From assembly GCA_008704415.1 (NCBI GenBank), contig VXIS01000338.1:1-51819 (forward strand): DNA of 51,819 nt, given 5' to 3'. Position 1 is the stretch's first letter. The number at the start of each line of letters is the position of its first letter. The DNA comes from Sphaerosporella brunnea. Its lineage: Eukaryota; Ascomycota; Pezizomycetes; Pezizales; Pyronemataceae. The notes beneath the pieces are model-generated. The model saw only the letters and a program-made list of their open reading frames with translations. It ran no database searches and was not told the origin of the DNA. This document shows positions 29,219-39,324 of this stretch, one piece after another. The position numbers and the translations under genes were made by a program.

Positions 29219-31441
29219 CGCAACGGCGGACCTGACTAGCCACATATGTGGCAACCTGTGCTTAACTGGCGCGTTGCTTACCGCATGGGGGTGGTCTTCT
29301 TTTTGTTTTCCGGGGTGGAGAATAGCACTTCAAAGCTACAAACGGGCCGAACAAAAAAAGCGCGAGTGATCTTCTATGATACATTTTCCTCCCTCGACTA
29401 GCCTCTGCTTAACTCGTTCTCTTGACAGCGTCTTTAGTCACTCAGCTAGTCCTGGCCATCTCCAGTTTCAAAGGCTATGCAGAATACTCGTACAATGTCG
29501 CCGTTTTAGGGCAGGCAAAGTTCAGGGAAACAAACCGCCGCTTAGATAAAGCTTACCTATGCTACCTACCCCAACGTCTCAGGGCGCCTGAAACCTTTAT
29601 TTAGGAGCCATTAACGCAAGCAGGGTCTGGACTAGGTAGAACACACACATTTATCTTCAAATGGGGTTGCATTCGAGACGGGTTGGTGGGATCAAAGTGC
29701 CGGGTGTGTACGAGATAGATACCCGCCCAGTCACTGTTCGATTCGTGGGCTTTTGGGGCTACAGCAAAACTCAGATATCTAACCTAGTAAGGTACCTAGG
29801 ACCTCTGGCAATAATTAGCGATTGTAGATGTACCGACCACCTAGGCCATTACTTCTTCCCCACCTCCTGCTTTGTAGTATCAAAACATGACTGAGCATCC
29901 TCCACCAACACCGCCCACAAAGTAACCACTTCGGACCATGACCCGACACGGCGAATCCTCCACAACTTTTTTGACATAACGGAAGAGAAGCAGCAATACT
30001 CCCCTACCCCCGAGAGCCAGCCGTTATAAATAAAAAAAAATAAAAAAAATCCCCCGTTTTTTGTGATCCCACGAAATCCGGGTGGCTACATACTTAAGTA
30101 GGTAACGCAAACCGCACCCCACAAACTCGCGAATCGACCTCCGCATGCCACGGCAGCGGTGTTCGGTGATTGCAACGACTGCCGTTTTTTTTTCCGGAGC
30201 TAGTAGCACTTTTCTTCGCTAGTTAGGGTCTCCGAGTGGTGGTGCTAACTAAACACACACTCCCCCCGCCACGGGTTGATAGATAACCAACAGGGCGACC
30301 ACCCGCACACCACAAACCCGGAGCACAATCTCCACAGCCGGGCCTACCAGACGCGGGCTGCCCGGTTTTGCCCACGACGGTTGGAGCTTGCCGTCGCATT
30401 CGCCGTTTTTGAGTGTGCCCGAGAAGGTAATCGAGGCGGCTGTTTCTGCTCCTGACGTTGCGCGCTTGGGCGCTTGGGAGTTCACCGGGTGATAATCAGA
30501 TACTCTCTCTATATAAATGTTCTATCCTTCGGCCCTGAGGCCATGAACTCCTTTCACCACAACTACCTACTCGTCATCATTCAATTTCAGGACAGAACCA
30601 AAATTGCTTTGAGAGATCTAGATCTTCCCTCACTAGGAGTCAGAAGAACTTCTGGAGCAGCCAGTAAACTGTCCTTAAGAAAAAATCGAAAATGGAGAAA
30701 AAGTTCTCAAAAAGAATATAGGAGGTGTCTCCTGGCATGGGTGTCTGCTCGGTGGTTTTTTTGTCTACAAGTTGGCCCAGCAGCGCTGCGGCGGCGAGTG
30801 CGAACTTATGATGCCGCCATCATCAATTTGCATTCCCGGATTCACGTCCAACAAGAACTGAACGTCATAAAACCGTTTCGCATGTGTATTCATCTCCAAA
30901 AACCCGGCAAGCATCTACATCCATCCCATCCGTACTAAAACATCTCAGGGAATCACCAAGAACACACAAAATCATAAAGCTATCATCATCGTCATAAAAA
31001 AAGGCCTACACAGACCGCCACCCCATACAAACGTCACAAGACTGAAAATGAAAAAACAAAAAAACAACGATGAGAGCCTGGAACATCCTCAGGCCCTGTA
31101 AAAAATTCCAGACAAGAAGATAGGGTTAGTAGGAGGTATGAGTATCAAAAACAAAAACGCAGTACAGTACAAGTGAAAGCCCCCCATACACTATTACGCC
31201 AGAATGCATCAAGAGAATACAACCCGGGATATACTGAGCCAAAAAAAACCCAAAAGGACACCAGAAGGGGTAAAAAAAAGACGTAATGCATGCACCACCC
31301 CTTTTACAAAAAGGCACTGTCTCCCTCGCAGGAAGAGAACAGGGCTATTCCTTTTGCAACCGCCAACTTGGAGGATACCGGCTTGGTGATCCGGCCGGAC
31401 CCCATAACCCGCGGCGCAATCACCGGTGAAGATGGCGCTTC
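29219..31441. other. 2.2-kb intergenic region between ARG4 and CDC14
   Basis: I support no gene here. An A-rich (TAAAAAAAA)n tract lies at about 30029-30049 and a 12-bp palindrome AGATCTAGATCT at about 30617-30628. A minus-strand open stretch (30249-30485) lacks an ATG. A TTAGTCA near 29,434 is a weaker bZIP-like site. Confidence 0.45.
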
Positions 31442-33465
31442 CTATAGCGCCCGCCTCGGTGGTGTGGGTCCACTTCCACTGACCTGCCGTCCACTCGTCT
31501 TCCTGACCCCGCTGGCGGCTGCTTCCCGCCTGCGCGGGCTTTGACGGATCTTGGTGCCCAGTCCACTGCCGGTGCTCCGTGTAGTCCGCTCAATGGGGGC
31601 GACGGTCGAAGCAGTGGTGGCGGTAACGGTGGCGGCGGTGGTGGTGGTGTGGGATGTGGAGCGTTTTGAGCCGGGGGTCTTAGTGGCCACCCGTCGGTGA
31701 AGACGAATCATGTACTCTTCCTCGGTCATGCCAACATCGCGAGCCCTTCCCAATTCGTCCTCGTCCACTTTGGGCTTCGAAGCAGTTCGACGGCGTATCG
31801 GTGACGAACTAGCGTCGTTCTCATCCACGATCGAGTCAAGTCCATCGTAAATGTCGGAGGGGACTCGCCGTGAGGATGCAGCCGAGGCGAAGCGGCTGGA
31901 CGTCTTTCTTGGCTGGCCGGGAGTGGGCGCAGGCAATGCAGCCGCCTGAGAAGACTCGCTGGTGTTGTTATCAACCTCGCCAAGTATCGATCGCCGGACG
32001 GTGGTTGGTGTGTGGCCGCTGGAGACACGCTTGCTCTTGGTAGGCGTGCGGAGAACCACAGATCCGCTGGCTGCCTTCTCGAGCGCAGCGGCAAGGATAG
32101 TATCCTCGAACCACCACTTCCGGAAATCGTCCTGGTTAAGGTGAAGCCAGTGCTGCTGAGGTCCAACAACCATTCCGGGCCGCATGAACCGCATGTACGC
32201 AATAACCTCGTTCGCAGAGAATCCGTACCGGTAGATCAGGTAGGCACCGATCAAACATCCTGTCCGTCCCAAGCCAGCCTTGCAGTGCACCGCAATGTTC
32301 TTGTTGCTGATTGTGATAGTCTGATGCGCATAATTGATGAACTTCCGAACTAGGTTGAGGGGCGGGCATGTACCGTCGTCGAAGATCATGTCCATATGAG
32401 CTATTCCGAGTGCAGTGAAGTACTCGGAAGGATACAGATGAGAGTTCAACCGTACGACAAGTCCGATATCATGAGTGTAGAAATGTTGCAACACATTCTT
32501 GAATGGCGTGGGTAGTGAAGAAGCCAAAATTTCCTCCTCATCCGTGGGGATGTGGGGCTGTGGCTGACCAGCTGGGGGCAGCTTATGTTGTGGCGACGCA
32601 AAAGCGAGGAAGTTGGGCGAGACCCAGTTAAAGTCTCCCATGTCCACACGTTCGTACTTTTCGTATCTGCATAGGTTAGCACTCGAACATCGCCCTCGGA
32701 ATTCGAGTGGGACTCGAGTAACATACTCATCCAAGCAAAACTCTCTCAAGTTCACCAAACCCTTTTCTTTGGCCTTCCAAACTCCGTACACAACGTCCTG
32801 AACGCTGAGAATAAAATCGGCCTGCGAGTACCCAGCGTCGCGGAAGGGCATCAACGGAGGATCGCACATCGCCAGTGGGCTCAACGCCAGATGGGGAGGC
32901 CAGCTTTGCACCAGCACCTTTCCAATTCCATCAGCATCCGCATTCCGCACCAAATCACATGACCGGGTCTGCGTGGACTTACCATATAGCACGCAAGGAG
33001 ACAGCCAGCGTTAGCGCGGGCCTTTCCATCCGGCTTGGACCAAAACACTACAACACGTCCCTCATTCCTGGGGTCACCAAGGATCTCGTGGAGTGTGACA
33101 GCGAAGCGGTAGAGATGCCCGATGTGCAGCGGACCAAAATCGTGATGGAATGGGTTGTACAACAGGGCGTCATCGACGGTGAAATAAACCGGCTTCAATC
33201 CGGAAGAGTTGGTGATTTGGTTCGGCTTTCGCTTTTGAGGGCTGCGGCTGCCGGGTCTGACGGTCTCGGGAGCGATGATCTTGTAAGGATCGGGGATCAC
33301 AGTCGGAGGGAATGGAGTCGACGAGGTCGGCGGCGACGTGTAGCAGGCCCAGTATAATCGATCTGCGTAGGCAAAAAGTCAGCGTCGTACATAGTATCGA
33401 GGATGGATGACGGGCGTACCTGAGATGTACTCAATCACATTTCCGTAGGGAACCGGAGGACTCAT
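31442..33465 (-). CDS. CDC14: Cdc14-family dual-specificity protein phosphatase
   Basis: Cdc14 dephosphorylates CDK sites to drive mitotic exit, septation and conidial programmes in fungi. Four exons (33420-33465, 32983-33362, 32727-32917, 31442-32666) encode 613 aa. All three introns (57, 65, 60 bp) restore conserved sequence: ISDRLYW, ACYMVLVQSWP and LDEYEKYERV. Around residue 333, HCKAGLGRTGCLIGAY is the C-x5-R catalytic loop with the nucleophilic Cys and the Arg. FDDGTCPP supplies the WPD-equivalent general acid region. The N-terminal non-catalytic DSP-like domain (PVYFTVDDALLYNPFHHDFGPL) is present. The C-terminal 200 residues are Ser/Thr/Arg-rich and disordered, as usual for localisation and regulation. 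The gene is divergent from PCC1. Confidence 0.96.
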
Positions 33466-34108
33466 GATAGGCGGTGAAAGCACTATACTCTAGACAGGCG
33501 GCGCGGAACGGCAGGCGGGCGGGAGAAGAGACAGTACAAGACGCAATTGAAGATGTTGGTGTCAAAATGTTGGTGTCAAAATGTAGAGCACCAGAGGTGG
33601 TGAGGTGGGAAGTGGTGGTAGTGGTGGGAGTGGTGGTGGGTCGTTCACAACAACAACAACAACAACAACAACCGACAACACGGATCGAATCTCCTTCTGC
33701 TGTTCTGTGGGTGGCGTTAGTATGTACTACAGCTTTTCTCAGGCGTGTAGAAAGGCTGGATGCCGTAGCTGCTGTGAGCGTCTTTGTATGTCGAGTCCGT
33801 TGATGAGATGGGAATGTTTATGGGGAAGGGAAAGAGAGCGGGCAAGAAATTCGCGAATTTTAATTCTTCTCCTGTTTGTTGTGGTTGCGCTGCCTGACGG
33901 CACTGCCGAAAGCAGTAATGTGCTGAGAAAGGGGTTAGCTGCGTTTCCGCAGCAACCGGCGCCAAAACACCAAGCGAAGCAAGGAACCGCGAGTGAGTGA
34001 GTGAGTGAGTGATCGATATACGCCATCACCACGTGCCCCGACCCCTCCGATAAGATCACCACAAAAGTAAACGGATCTTCCCCGACTGCAATCTCCCACG
34101 CACACGAC
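33466..34108. promoter_or_regulatory. Divergent promoter between CDC14 and PCC1
   Basis: This 643-bp spacer holds both start regions. It contains a (CAA)n microsatellite (about 33648-33672), a duplicated TGTTGGTGTCAAAA unit (about 33553-33580) and a (GAGT)n tract (about 33990-34012). No specific binding site was identified. Confidence 0.55.
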
Positions 34109-34494
34109 ATGGCCAACGCAAACCCAATAGCCACCACCCGCGCCGACCCCGCCTTTCCCCACTCTCTGTGCGGCCCCCTTCTCCCCTCCGCCCCTCCGCA
34201 CAGCCAAAACTAACCGGCGAGCGCGCGCGCGCGCACGGCAGCACCATCTCCGTCCCCCTCCCCACGCCGCGCTTGGCGACAACCCTGATGCGCAGTCTCG
34301 CCGTCGATCAAGAACTATCCCCGCTGGTGCACCGCGACTTCCACGCGCACGGCAGCACGCTGGTAGTCAGCTACAAAGCAACCACGGCGCGGATGCTGCG
34401 CGTAGCTACCAACGGCGTGTTCGAGAGCTTAGGCACCCTGCTGCGCCTGGTTGAGGAGCTGGATGTAGGCGTGATGTCGGAGGAGGGGCTTTGA
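34109..34494 (+). CDS. PCC1: EKC/KEOPS complex subunit Pcc1
   Basis: Pcc1 is the small dimeric subunit of the KEOPS/EKC complex, which makes t6A at position 37 of ANN-decoding tRNAs and influences telomeres and transcription. Exons 34109-34167 and 34242-34494 encode 103 aa. Joining them gives FPHSLTISVPLPTPRLATTL, followed by SLAVDQELSPLVHRDF, STLVVSYKATTARMLRVATNGVFESLG and a final helix, which is the whole Pcc1 fold in order. The first exon is short but its FPHSL residues match fungal homologues. The 74-bp intron contains a good branch (ACTAACC) and then a run of alternating GC before the acceptor. It is divergently arranged with CDC14. Confidence 0.9.
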
Positions 34495-34819
34495 AGTCGT
34501 CGAGGCGGATTGGGATAAAAAAAAAATGGCGTTTGGGATTGCTTTTGAGGGCATCATATCCATTCATATTTTCAATAGAGGACGTCACGAGTTGAACGAC
34601 GAACCGTGCGACCACAGAAGTGGTGCGGCCGTTCGGCTTCATCGTGTTGGTTTGGTGATTTGACATCTGTGGCTGTCTCAACAGGAGGCGTCGCGTAAAC
34701 TCGATTGGATTATCTAGTAGAATGCAACCCTTAAGAAAGAAAGCAATTCCCAACGCCAACAGCCAGTAACATCATGAAATGTAGAAAAAACAGACAGGAG
34801 AGCACAGGCAAGAATCCGG
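34495..34819. other. Convergent spacer between PCC1 and SDE2
   Basis: About 325 bp with no gene; the 3' ends of both genes lie here. Confidence 0.5.
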
Positions 34820-35695
34820 CTACGCCTTAGCCTTTCCCTTCCCCTTGAGATCCGCGTTCTCATCCTCCTCTTCTTCCTCCGCAATGTCTTCCATCTCCTC
34901 CTCGTCTGAGCTCAAAAACTCATCATCCTCATCATCCCACCCTCTAAATTTCATCTCCACCGGCTTGGCCTTGGCACCCTGTCCGGCCGCTTCAAGCGCG
35001 CGCTTGATCGCGCTTCCACTGCTCTCGGGCGCCTCGCCATCACCCTCAGAGCTCTCACCAGAGCTATCCTCCTCCTCCTCCACCAGGCCTGCCTCCCTCA
35101 AACTCTTCAACACAGCCTCTCTGGTGCGTTCCTTTCCCTCCTCCAATCCCTCCAACCACTCAACATCATCGAACCTCGTCTTATCACCGCCCCCCCCCCT
35201 GCGCTCCGCGGACTCGACAATATCCCTCCACCGCTTCATCCTCAACTCCTTCTCCTTCTTTTCCATCTCCGGCTTGACCTCCAACCACGCCGCTAATGCC
35301 TTGGCCTCTTTCACGGTGCGCATGCGACGTCCGTCGAGGTTACGGCAGCTGTCCGAGTTCTCCTGGCTCTTTTTGCGCGAGGACATGCGGCCTCCGGCGG
35401 CGCGCAGCTGCGATCCGAAACCTCCCTTGCCACCGCAAAGCGCTGCGGTGAGGCGTAGAGTGAGGAAGTCATTGCTACTGGTGAGGGAGGAGAGCGTTGT
35501 AGTGGTAGGGCGTAGCGGGGCGCCCGCGGTGGTCGTGAGGATTAGACGCGCATCCTGGGGAGGGAGCGAGAGGCGCGCGTGGATTGCCGTGAAGAGCTGG
35601 GAGAGGGTTGTCGAGGACTCGAGCGGGAGATTGAGGTTGGGGAGACCGGCGAAGGTCGTGATGTGCGTGTTGATCATTGGTAGCGCGGTGGTCAT
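34820..35695 (-). CDS. SDE2: Sde2-family ubiquitin-fold splicing/genome-maintenance protein
   Basis: This 291-aa single-exon protein has an N-terminal ubiquitin-like fold (about residues 1-86) ending in CGGKGGFGSQLRAAGG. The GG-KGGFGS junction is the site where Sde2 precursors are cut by ubiquitin proteases to release a Lys-starting C-terminal fragment that joins spliceosomes in fission yeast. SCRNLDGRRMRTVKEAKALAAWL is the conserved segment after the cleavage site. The remainder is an acidic, Ser/Glu-rich tail ending KGKGKAKA. All key residues for processing are present, so the two-part maturation is probably conserved. Start: the Met at 35695 is chosen; a second Met six codons later is possible. 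Confidence 0.9.
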   Translation of the reverse strand: MTTALPMINTHITTFAGLPNLNLPLESSTTLSQLFTAIHARLSLPPQDARLILTTTAGAPLRPTTTTLSSLTSSNDFLTLRLTAALCGGKGGFGSQLRAAGGRMSSRKKSQENSDSCRNLDGRRMRTVKEAKALAAWLEVKPEMEKKEKELRMKRWRDIVESAERRGGGGDKTRFDDVEWLEGLEEGKERTREAVLKSLREAGLVEEEEDSSGESSEGDGEAPESSGSAIKRALEAAGQGAKAKPVEMKFRGWDDEDDEFLSSDEEEMEDIAEEEEEDENADLKGKGKAKA

Positions 35696-36192
35696 TGTGG
35701 TGGAGGTGTTGAAGATGTTGCCACAAAGGTACTTCGTACTTATGAAGAGTGCTTAACGGGCTAGTGGCTTGGCATTGTACAAAATTGTCTCGCCAAAAAT
35801 CTTACCTGATTTAGAAGTATCGAGTGAGATCTCCGCATATGGATTAACCATAAATGGAAACATCGAGTGAAATGTTTTGTGTATAACACTCATATTACCA
35901 GATTGGGTTAAGTCCCTCACAAGTTATCACTTATATTGCCTTAATAGGTAAAAAGTGCCTCGTACAAAACTGGGCCCGCCCATATGGTGCACGCAGTATA
36001 ATGAAGGGTCCATTGGCTCATCGCCTTCATTGTAATCACTGAGCCAATTCGCCTCAGTGCTCGGCGGTGACAGCACCTTCGGGTGAAGGAAGCTCCTTAG
36101 GCCGTAGGTACGACATAATCTTCTACCGCACCTCTTAGTTTTAACCTCAAGAGTACGACTCAGCGGCGATGGTATGTAGTCGAGGTTGTGTA
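35696..36192. other. AT-rich spacer with a short hairpin
   Basis: No gene. A hairpin CACTGAG...CTCAGTG sits near 36,038-36,060. Confidence 0.45.
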
Positions 36193-36240
36193 CCGTAGAA
36201 TTTCTTATATACCGCGCAGTGGCGAAGTGACATTCTACGG
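36193..36240. mobile_element. 48-bp micro-MITE with pogo-element termini
   Basis: CCGTAGAAT at the left and its perfect reverse complement ATTCTACGG at the right lie inside TA flanks (36191-36192 and 36241-36242). The first 26-27 bases (CCGTAGAATTTCTTATATAC then CGCGC) match the right end of the 23,020-25,404 pogo element at all but one position. It looks like a deletion derivative in which nearly the entire element has been lost. Confidence 0.75.
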
Positions 36241-36242
36241 TA

Positions 36243-36627
36243 CTCCAGCGGCGTTGGGTGAACGGATTACATCATACCACAGGGCCACATTCGCGTGTGA
36301 GGAGCCCAACGATGGGATGACAAAGCTAAAGGCCCTGCTCAGCCATTACACCAGCCACCGCTCTTCCCTATGAAGTGCTTGGTAAATAGAAGCGAGCAAG
36401 CAAAGTTCCATCATTCTCCGTGACTACATCCTACAGCGTTTGCCATTAGAGAAAGCCAAAATACAACAGACAGTCCGAAAGTACAAGAGCAACAACTTTC
36501 AAAAGACAAAAGCAAAAACCAGTTCCAAGCACACACCAGACATCACTCGCGATCGTCCATCATTGTCCGCAGCGTTCAAGCAGCATCTGGCTTCTTCCTC
36601 CCATCGAGGCTTCCCCGCTCCAGCAAC
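36243..36627. other. Spacer downstream of the coiled-coil ORFan
   Basis: A short plus-strand ORF (36440-36631) has low-complexity Lys/Ser/Thr composition and no domain; I do not support it as a gene. Confidence 0.4.
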
Positions 36628-37413
36628 TTAATGGAAGTTCTTACATGCGACACACAATTTCTTATTACTGCCCGCCGGCCCCTCCTCCTTGGTCTTCTGA
36701 AGCTCCCATTGCTGAAGCTCCCATTTCAGCGCCCTGATATTCGCCAGCAGACGCTGAATCGTACAATCATCCCTCATCACATCTATCCGTAGATGCTGTA
36801 ACTCATACTGCAACGTCTCTATATCATCACGGTTGCCCTCAAACCTCGCCATCAAGAGCTCTAAGCAGTCCTTCACATAGTTCAACTCCATGTAAGTTCC
36901 ATCCAACGTTTCCGTGAGCGTGTATTTGAGATGTTTGTCGCCATCCACGAATTGTGAGCGAACAGCAGCCTCTCGCAAACAAGTCTCTTTAACCCATTGA
37001 ATGTGTGAGAGGGCTTCGTTGATGACGGAGGTGGGACACGGCGACTCATCGGTCCATGGCCAATACCATTCCCGGTGGAACATCATCGGATCGGAGGGCT
37101 CGGAGTCTGGGCGGATTGGGTTATCGTCTTCTTGCTCTGCGGGCAATTTCGGATAGCCTTCATGCTTTGAGGACGTTGGTTGGTGGTCTTCTTGCTCTGC
37201 GGGCAATTTCGGATAGCCTTCATGCTTTGAGGACGTTGGTTGGTGGTCTTCTTGCTCTGCGGGCAATTTCGGATAGCCTTCATGCTTTGAGGACGTTGGT
37301 TGGTGGTCTTCTTTCTCTGCGGGCAATGTCGGATAGCCTTCTTGCTCGTGGTGCGTTGGCTGTTCACATTCCTGCTCGTGGGACGACTGCTCGTTCTCAT
37401 GCAGTGGATCCAT
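36628..37413 (-). CDS. Unknown 261-aa protein with a 20-aa tandem repeat and coiled coil
   Basis: I do not recognise a family. The first 95 residues are hydrophilic and carry a 20-residue repeat, EDHQPTSSKHEGYPKLPAEQ, in three nearly perfect copies with degenerate copies on either side. A central segment (about 100-150) has HREWYWPWTDE. Residues about 170-245 form a heptad-like, Leu-rich helix (coiled coil). The C-terminus has a CVACKNFH motif with two Cys. It starts at a clear ATG (GGATCCAT context) and has no intron. The similarity of its helix (LRIDVMRDD) to that of the next gene upstream (LRDDIMERD) suggests a distant paralogue pair. It is probably lineage-specific; function unknown. Confidence 0.6.
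   Translation of the reverse strand: MDPLHENEQSSHEQECEQPTHHEQEGYPTLPAEKEDHQPTSSKHEGYPKLPAEQEDHQPTSSKHEGYPKLPAEQEDHQPTSSKHEGYPKLPAEQEDDNPIRPDSEPSDPMMFHREWYWPWTDESPCPTSVINEALSHIQWVKETCLREAAVRSQFVDGDKHLKYTLTETLDGTYMELNYVKDCLELLMARFEGNRDDIETLQYELQHLRIDVMRDDCTIQRLLANIRALKWELQQWELQKTKEEGPAGSNKKLCVACKNFH
37131..37345. repeat. 60-bp coding minisatellite
   Basis: Blocks starting at 37141, 37201 and 37261 are copies of the same 60-bp unit, identical but for one base near the end of the third. A fourth block from 37321 keeps only its first 20 bp or so. The unit is a multiple of three, so copy-number changes keep the reading frame of the ORFan gene. Confidence 0.95.
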
Positions 37414-37661
37414 TTTTGAATGATGATGGGGAGTAAAATAGTGTTGAAGCTTCGACGTAGGAGGATTTTCGGGAGTGTGATGGCAGGTGGGGGTTCAACG
37501 AGTGTGAGGGTGTGGTGTGGAGGAGTGACTGTTAGGATGGGAGGGTGTACCTAAGTAGGAAAAGACCGCCTCTGATTCGGCTGCTTTGGAGCATTGCCAC
37601 AGGCTTTGGTCAAACCGGTATATTGACATTCACACTCAAGATGTTGGCTACTCCTACGCAT

Positions 37662-38057
37662 TCACTGCTCCATCATATCCTCCTCCCCCAGCATCCTCCC
37701 CGTCTCCAGCACCTTTTTCAGCTCTTCGACGGCCGTCTCAGCATCAACGACCTTTCTCAGCAACCTCGCAATCTCGCCGTCCTGCTCGGTAACCCTCGCG
37801 CCCAGCACTCTTATCGCCTCATCCCTCTCCATAATGTCATCTCTAAGCCCCTGCATCTCCTCATTCAGCATTCCGTACAGCGTCTCAACGTTCGTCATTT
37901 CGCTCAGCCGCTGGCGAGAGGAGCAGCGGTGGTCTTTGTCGAGCGGCGTGGGTGTTGCCGGACGCTTGTGGTTGTTGTTCCGCGTTGCGGACGCGAACGC
38001 GGAGAGAGATAGCGTGGGCGGACGTATCGGTGTGCCGTGCAGCATTTGCTGCTCCAT
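37662..38057 (-). CDS. Small coiled-coil protein of unknown function
   Basis: A 131-aa ORF starts at MEQQMLHGTPIRPPTLSLSAF. The N-terminal 45 residues are basic and Ser/Pro-rich; residues about 55-120 form a strongly predicted heptad helix (VETLYGMLNEEMQGLRDDI and onward to VEELKKVLE). No other domain is seen. An upstream in-frame extension to 38231 exists but contains a low-complexity PTNQPTQPN stretch derived from a GGTT-rich tract. It may be paralogous to the helix of the neighbour at 36,628. Function unknown. Confidence 0.55.
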   Translation of the reverse strand: MEQQMLHGTPIRPPTLSLSAFASATRNNNHKRPATPTPLDKDHRCSSRQRLSEMTNVETLYGMLNEEMQGLRDDIMERDEAIRVLGARVTEQDGEIARLLRKVVDAETAVEELKKVLETGRMLGEEDMMEQ

Positions 38058-39324
38058 GGTTGAGGGTGATGAGTTGAGAGGTAGGGGATTGTTTGGTTGG
38101 GTTGGTTGGTTGGTTGGCTGGCTGGCATGGCGTGACGTTGACACCACGTTAACTGAATAAGCCGTGGCGGTAGTGACAGGTCGGCCTGTGGTAAACACTC
38201 TTTCCGTCTGCCGGTCTCCAGCCTTGTACACACCCAGATAAGTCCATAACCTATCACTCGTTTTTGTGTTTTCGGCGTTTAGGTGTCGGCGTTTAGAGGT
38301 TTCGCTTTTGGGACAGTTCCTCTTTCATTCCCTTCACTGTCTCTATCTTTGTTGAAAAAAATGTGAAAAAAATAAACCACTTTTTTTTCCTGCAGCGAGT
38401 GATGTTTAGTGATCACTCACCACTGATCACCTCCACTACCTCTAGCAATGCCGCCTCCAACTCCGGCTATATATATAGCTGGCGGGCTGCAAATTGACCA
38501 TTAACTTCACTGGCACGCGTGATGAATTAAGTCAAAAGACTAAGAAGCGCAGCATCATCTACTGACTTGTAATGAAAACAAGACATGCAAGCCCCCGGGT
38601 CGCCGCTTCGGACCCAACGTTGTGGCGATCTTGGGCCCGCCACACTCGATGCGGAAAAAAAGAAAGTACAAACAGCAGTTCCTGTTCAAAGTCCTAGTCA
38701 ACTACCGGTACATGCTATTCTAGGATCCGGAGACGAAGCGATACCAGCAATTGTAGGCCTATATTCAAACCTAGCGAAGACTCTAGTTGTTGCTGATCAA
38801 TTAGATAGAAATAAATAAAAGCGTGGGCGCACTTCAACTAAGAGAAGATTGCAGCTCGCGCTGGCAAGAGCGAGCGATCACGAAACCACTCGCGAAAAGC
38901 GTGGCAGATAAGAAATGGTGGCTTAAAACTGTGGTATTTTAAAACTTTTACCGTTCTTTCTATATAAAGTGCATGTATCAAAGAAACGAGGACAAAAAAC
39001 AAAAACAAAAAAAGAACAAAATAAAAAAATAAAAAAATAAAAAAATTTCAGGATATCCAAGGAGCATCTGTATCAAGGGGGCAAAAAAGTACCAAAACCC
39101 TCCATCGCCTCACTTTTAATGAAAAAATATTACAAAAACGATACATCCTGCCTGCTTGCCATGCATCACACAAAAAGCTAACAAATGCCGAAACAAAGAA
39201 AAAAACAAATGAAAAAGTTTTACAATGAATGTAAATGTGAAAAGGAAGAGAAACAAACTGCCGGGGAATTATTGCAAACCGCTGCTTCTCCCCATCTATA
39301 GAATCCATGCGTGATAGCAGCACT
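38058..39324. other. Low-complexity intergenic region
   Basis: No gene. It contains a (GGTT)n/(GGCT)n tract (about 38093-38125), a 14-bp palindrome GCTATATATATAGC (about 38466-38479) and an (AAAAAAT)n array (about 39018-39046). Confidence 0.5.

Noticed and set aside
30249..30485. Minus-strand open stretch with a TATATA-like box just upstream (30,505-30,520)
   Set aside because: It has no ATG, no recognised domain and no splice-supported extension.
38466..38479. GCTATATATATAGC palindrome as a regulatory element or origin
   Set aside because: A simple (TA)n tract can give this by chance; there is no supporting context.
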